Shown: one piece after another, positions 61,905 to 64,000 of the stretch
How positions within the stretch are numbered: position 1 is the stretch's first letter
Layout: each line of letters opens with the position of its first letter
Source: Andalucia godoyi
Lineage: Eukaryota > Discoba > Jakobea > Jakobida > Andaluciidae
NCBI GenBank assembly: GCA_009859145.1
Contig: VRVR01000027.1
Span: forward strand, 124,001 to 188,000
Direction: 5' to 3'
Length of the DNA stretch: 64,000 bases
Notes under the pieces: model-generated
Databases searched by the model: none
What the model saw: only the letters and a program-made list of their open reading frames with translations
What the model was told of the DNA's origin: nothing
Translations under genes and position numbers: made by a program

Positions 61905-62329
61905 GCAGTGAATTTTGAAAGATTTGAAAATTCCTAATTGGCTTTACAGCTGCTGATGAATGACGAAAGGCTTCCTTCTCACTTTCGAGAAGATGCTGCT
62001 ACTGGAGGGTAGTAGTCTGCTACCGACAAGTGAGGATCCAACGTAGTGAAAAGTCGCGCAAACAACAGCTTGCACATTCGTCAGAGAATTGTTGTGGGAT
62101 CACTATCGACAACACTCGTCCTGGCTGTGCAAAGAGAAATCCACAAACAGCTGGGAAATGATACTGCAAAGCAGCTGTAGATCAACTCCTTGACAGGAAG
62201 ACACGCGGTCGTGACTCGTGAGTCGCGACTTGTGCCATGCTCCATTTCTGTTCCCGGTTTTGCTTTTCACTTCATGGTTCGACTGACCGTCCATGACTCC
62301 ATTATTTTTAGTTTCCTAAGCGTCACTTC
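61905..62329. other. Intergenic, no gene recognised
   Basis: Lies between the transposon and the membrane-protein gene. It holds the original promoter half of the 57041-57751 gene that the transposon displaced. Confidence 0.4.
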
Positions 62330-63592
62330 ATGATCGACTCGAAAAAGATTAAGCGAGTACTCGTACCCGGTATTTTTGGATCTGTTAAAAGATGGTACGC
62401 GAATGATTTTCGATATGAGAAGTATTCTCGATGTTGCATGTTTGGTAACGCGGCTCACATACTGCTTCTGACTCTGATTTCTTTCGGACTTTATTTATCC
62501 ATGATGTTTGAAACGAGTTGGCCCTCTTCGTGGCTCGTTTGCATGGGCGAACTGACTTCCGATGAATCAGCATGTGCGCCGTACGGACCGCCGCAGATTT
62601 TGGAAATGTTTGGCTTGCTGCTGCAGAACAGGACACTTGCTTTGACGGGTACTGTGTATGTCGAGTCCTCGTTTCGGGTTCAGGTTGATTCCTGTGTTGG
62701 ATCAAAGTGTGCGTCGATCATGAGCTTCGACACTGTCTCTGCCTTTGTGGATAAGTTGTGTGAACTGAAATATACATACTGCTCGGAGTGGAAGACAGCC
62801 GAATCATCCTTTGCAAGCGCTCGCGTGTTCTTCACACTTGGCCTTGTCCTTGCAGTCATGTCTTTAGCGACTCTGTTCTATTTGATGGTTGCCGCTGTGC
62901 GTTGGGCTTGCAATGGTTCGAAAAAAACGGACAAAGACTATCGTCGGTTTCGCGCCATGATTCGTGTGATTGCAGTGCATGCGATACTAGTCTTGCTGGC
63001 TATTTTTTCAGTGGCAACAGGATTTGCAGTCATGAGCTACGGAGGTTTCGACAATCTTGGAACGACAAGGCGATCCGATCGCGTTTCAAATATCAAGGAA
63101 GATGCCCAAAACTACTATGGATTTGCATTTGGTTTGTGGCCTGGCTATGCCGCGGGCATTTTGAGTTGTTTCGCTGCCTGTCTGCTGTTGTGTGACTTAC
63201 TATTGCTTGTTGTCTCTGTCATTTTGTTACGCCGTCATCCGAAAACGGGGTGGAAACAAAAACCTGATGAAACTGCCACGGCACTTTCGTCATTGACACA
63301 GTCTCTCCGACCCAGTGTCCCATCCTTGAATTTTCCTGAAGCCACTCCTGAAGACACAGAGACGCAGCAGAAGCCTGCGTCCCCAGGTGGGGTATCCGTT
63401 CATGGGAACGTGGAGCTGGATAGTAACGTTCACGTCGGCAGCAACGTAAGCATTAATGACAGATCTGTTCCTCCGACGAATCCTAGTTCTACCTCTAGTT
63501 CGTTGCAGTGTTTGCATACGCCGCCAACGCCAACTCCGTCAGACGTTTCATCCTTCTGCACCGGCAAACAATCTCATGAAGAAGCTCCATAG
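62330..63592 (+). CDS. Four-helix membrane protein with extracellular Cys-rich loop
   Basis: ATG 62330, 420 residues. Helices: AHILLLTLISFGLYLSMMF; FFTLGLVLAVMSLATLFYLMVAAV; VHAILVLLAIFSVATGFAVM; and AGILSCFAACLLLCDLLLLVVSVILL. The first loop has cysteines (LVCMGELTSDESAC, VDSCVGSKC, DKLCELKYTYC) that probably form disulfides, and an N-glycosylation-type NRT. The C-terminal ~120 residues are Ser/Thr/Pro-rich and cytosolic. The topology resembles claudin or tetraspanin-like proteins, but I find no family signature. Function unknown. Confidence 0.75.
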   Translation: MIDSKKIKRVLVPGIFGSVKRWYANDFRYEKYSRCCMFGNAAHILLLTLISFGLYLSMMFETSWPSSWLVCMGELTSDESACAPYGPPQILEMFGLLLQNRTLALTGTVYVESSFRVQVDSCVGSKCASIMSFDTVSAFVDKLCELKYTYCSEWKTAESSFASARVFFTLGLVLAVMSLATLFYLMVAAVRWACNGSKKTDKDYRRFRAMIRVIAVHAILVLLAIFSVATGFAVMSYGGFDNLGTTRRSDRVSNIKEDAQNYYGFAFGLWPGYAAGILSCFAACLLLCDLLLLVVSVILLRRHPKTGWKQKPDETATALSSLTQSLRPSVPSLNFPEATPEDTETQQKPASPGGVSVHGNVELDSNVHVGSNVSINDRSVPPTNPSSTSSSLQCLHTPPTPTPSDVSSFCTGKQSHEEAP

Positions 63593-64000
63593 GAATTCGC
63601 AACTCAGATGCAAATTCCATCTGCACTGAATTGCTTGCACTGCATGCTCCGACGCTTGAAACTGAGCAACAGAAAACCGGGATCACTCTGCATTTCTTCT
63701 TCCCCACCAACGCATCTAAAAGTTGGCGGTTGTTCGCTGGATGTTGACAGATGCAGACGACTTCTGGCTCCGGCATGGTCTAAAACGCGAAACGCGTTGG
63801 CCTTTGATCCATCAATGTTCTGTCGTTCAAAGATACGCCTCAGGCAAATTCGTCGCAACAAACGTCATTTTCGGGATACTCGCGGCCTCCATTCTTGTTT
63901 GGGTGCCGAGGTGCAGTCATGTGCCCACAAATGGGTATCAATAGGTGATCTGCTTTTTTCTGATACAACTCGTGCGCAGCCAAACCTAGAGATCAAGTAC
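63593..64000. other. Window end, nothing recognised
   Basis: Short frames on both strands with no domain. A gene may begin beyond the window edge. Confidence 0.4.

Noticed and set aside
1-64000. tRNA, rRNA or snRNA genes
   Set aside because: By eye I found no convincing B-box or cloverleaf; a dedicated RNA gene search was not possible here.

Overview
This is nuclear DNA from a unicellular eukaryote. Evidence: single genes switch strand with no operon structure; two spliceosomal introns (GTATGT...CAG, each 94 nt) restore reading frames; and the gene content is eukaryotic (TmcB-type adenylyl cyclases, Kelch and cytochrome b561 domains, a pentameric ligand-gated channel, IIC-like P-type ATPase, CNNM, Myb, RING, a Mutator-like transposon). 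Genes are dense and intron-poor. The cyclase and histidine-kinase content resembles free-living protists such as heteroloboseans or amoebozoans, but the species cannot be fixed from this sequence.

Layout. 0-16 kb is a low-quality region: lineage-specific hypothetical proteins (two related 'WYKTS' proteins at 0.5-2.0 and 13.9-15.0 kb), a small membrane cyclase (2.7-3.8), an arsenite methyltransferase remnant (6.1-6.7), a decayed nuclease-kinase fusion (7.0-8.8), a Kelch-cytochrome b561 fusion (11.1-12.9) and a fragment of an ABC transporter (13.1-13.3). 16-23 kb holds the first CorA-like transporter, a Myb protein, a small secreted protein and a helical/RING pair. 23-36 kb is dominated by two large, divergently transcribed adenylyl cyclases with membrane domains, a TmcB/TPR region, PAS and a class III catalytic domain. 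37-51 kb is a membrane-transport block: ABC half-transporter, P-type cation ATPase, two more CorA paralogues around a CNNM protein, and a pentameric ligand-gated channel. 51-57 kb has a hybrid histidine kinase, a subtilisin-like protease and hypothetical proteins. 57.8-61.9 kb is a Mutator-like element with perfect 101-bp terminal inverted repeats and a 9-bp target duplication. The window ends with a four-helix membrane protein.

Two cross-cutting observations matter to any reader. First, many otherwise intact genes are broken by one-base indels in or beside short homopolymers, and correcting a single base restores family alignments; many 'pseudogenes' here may therefore be base-calling errors. 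Second, several less-conserved genes also carry in-frame stops that indels cannot explain.

The most unusual non-coding structure is a set of five palindromic sites at 48.65-48.83 kb, about 100 bp upstream of the third CorA gene, with centres 31, 32, 31 and 42 bp apart (3, 3, 3 and 4 helical turns), bounded by inverted arms.
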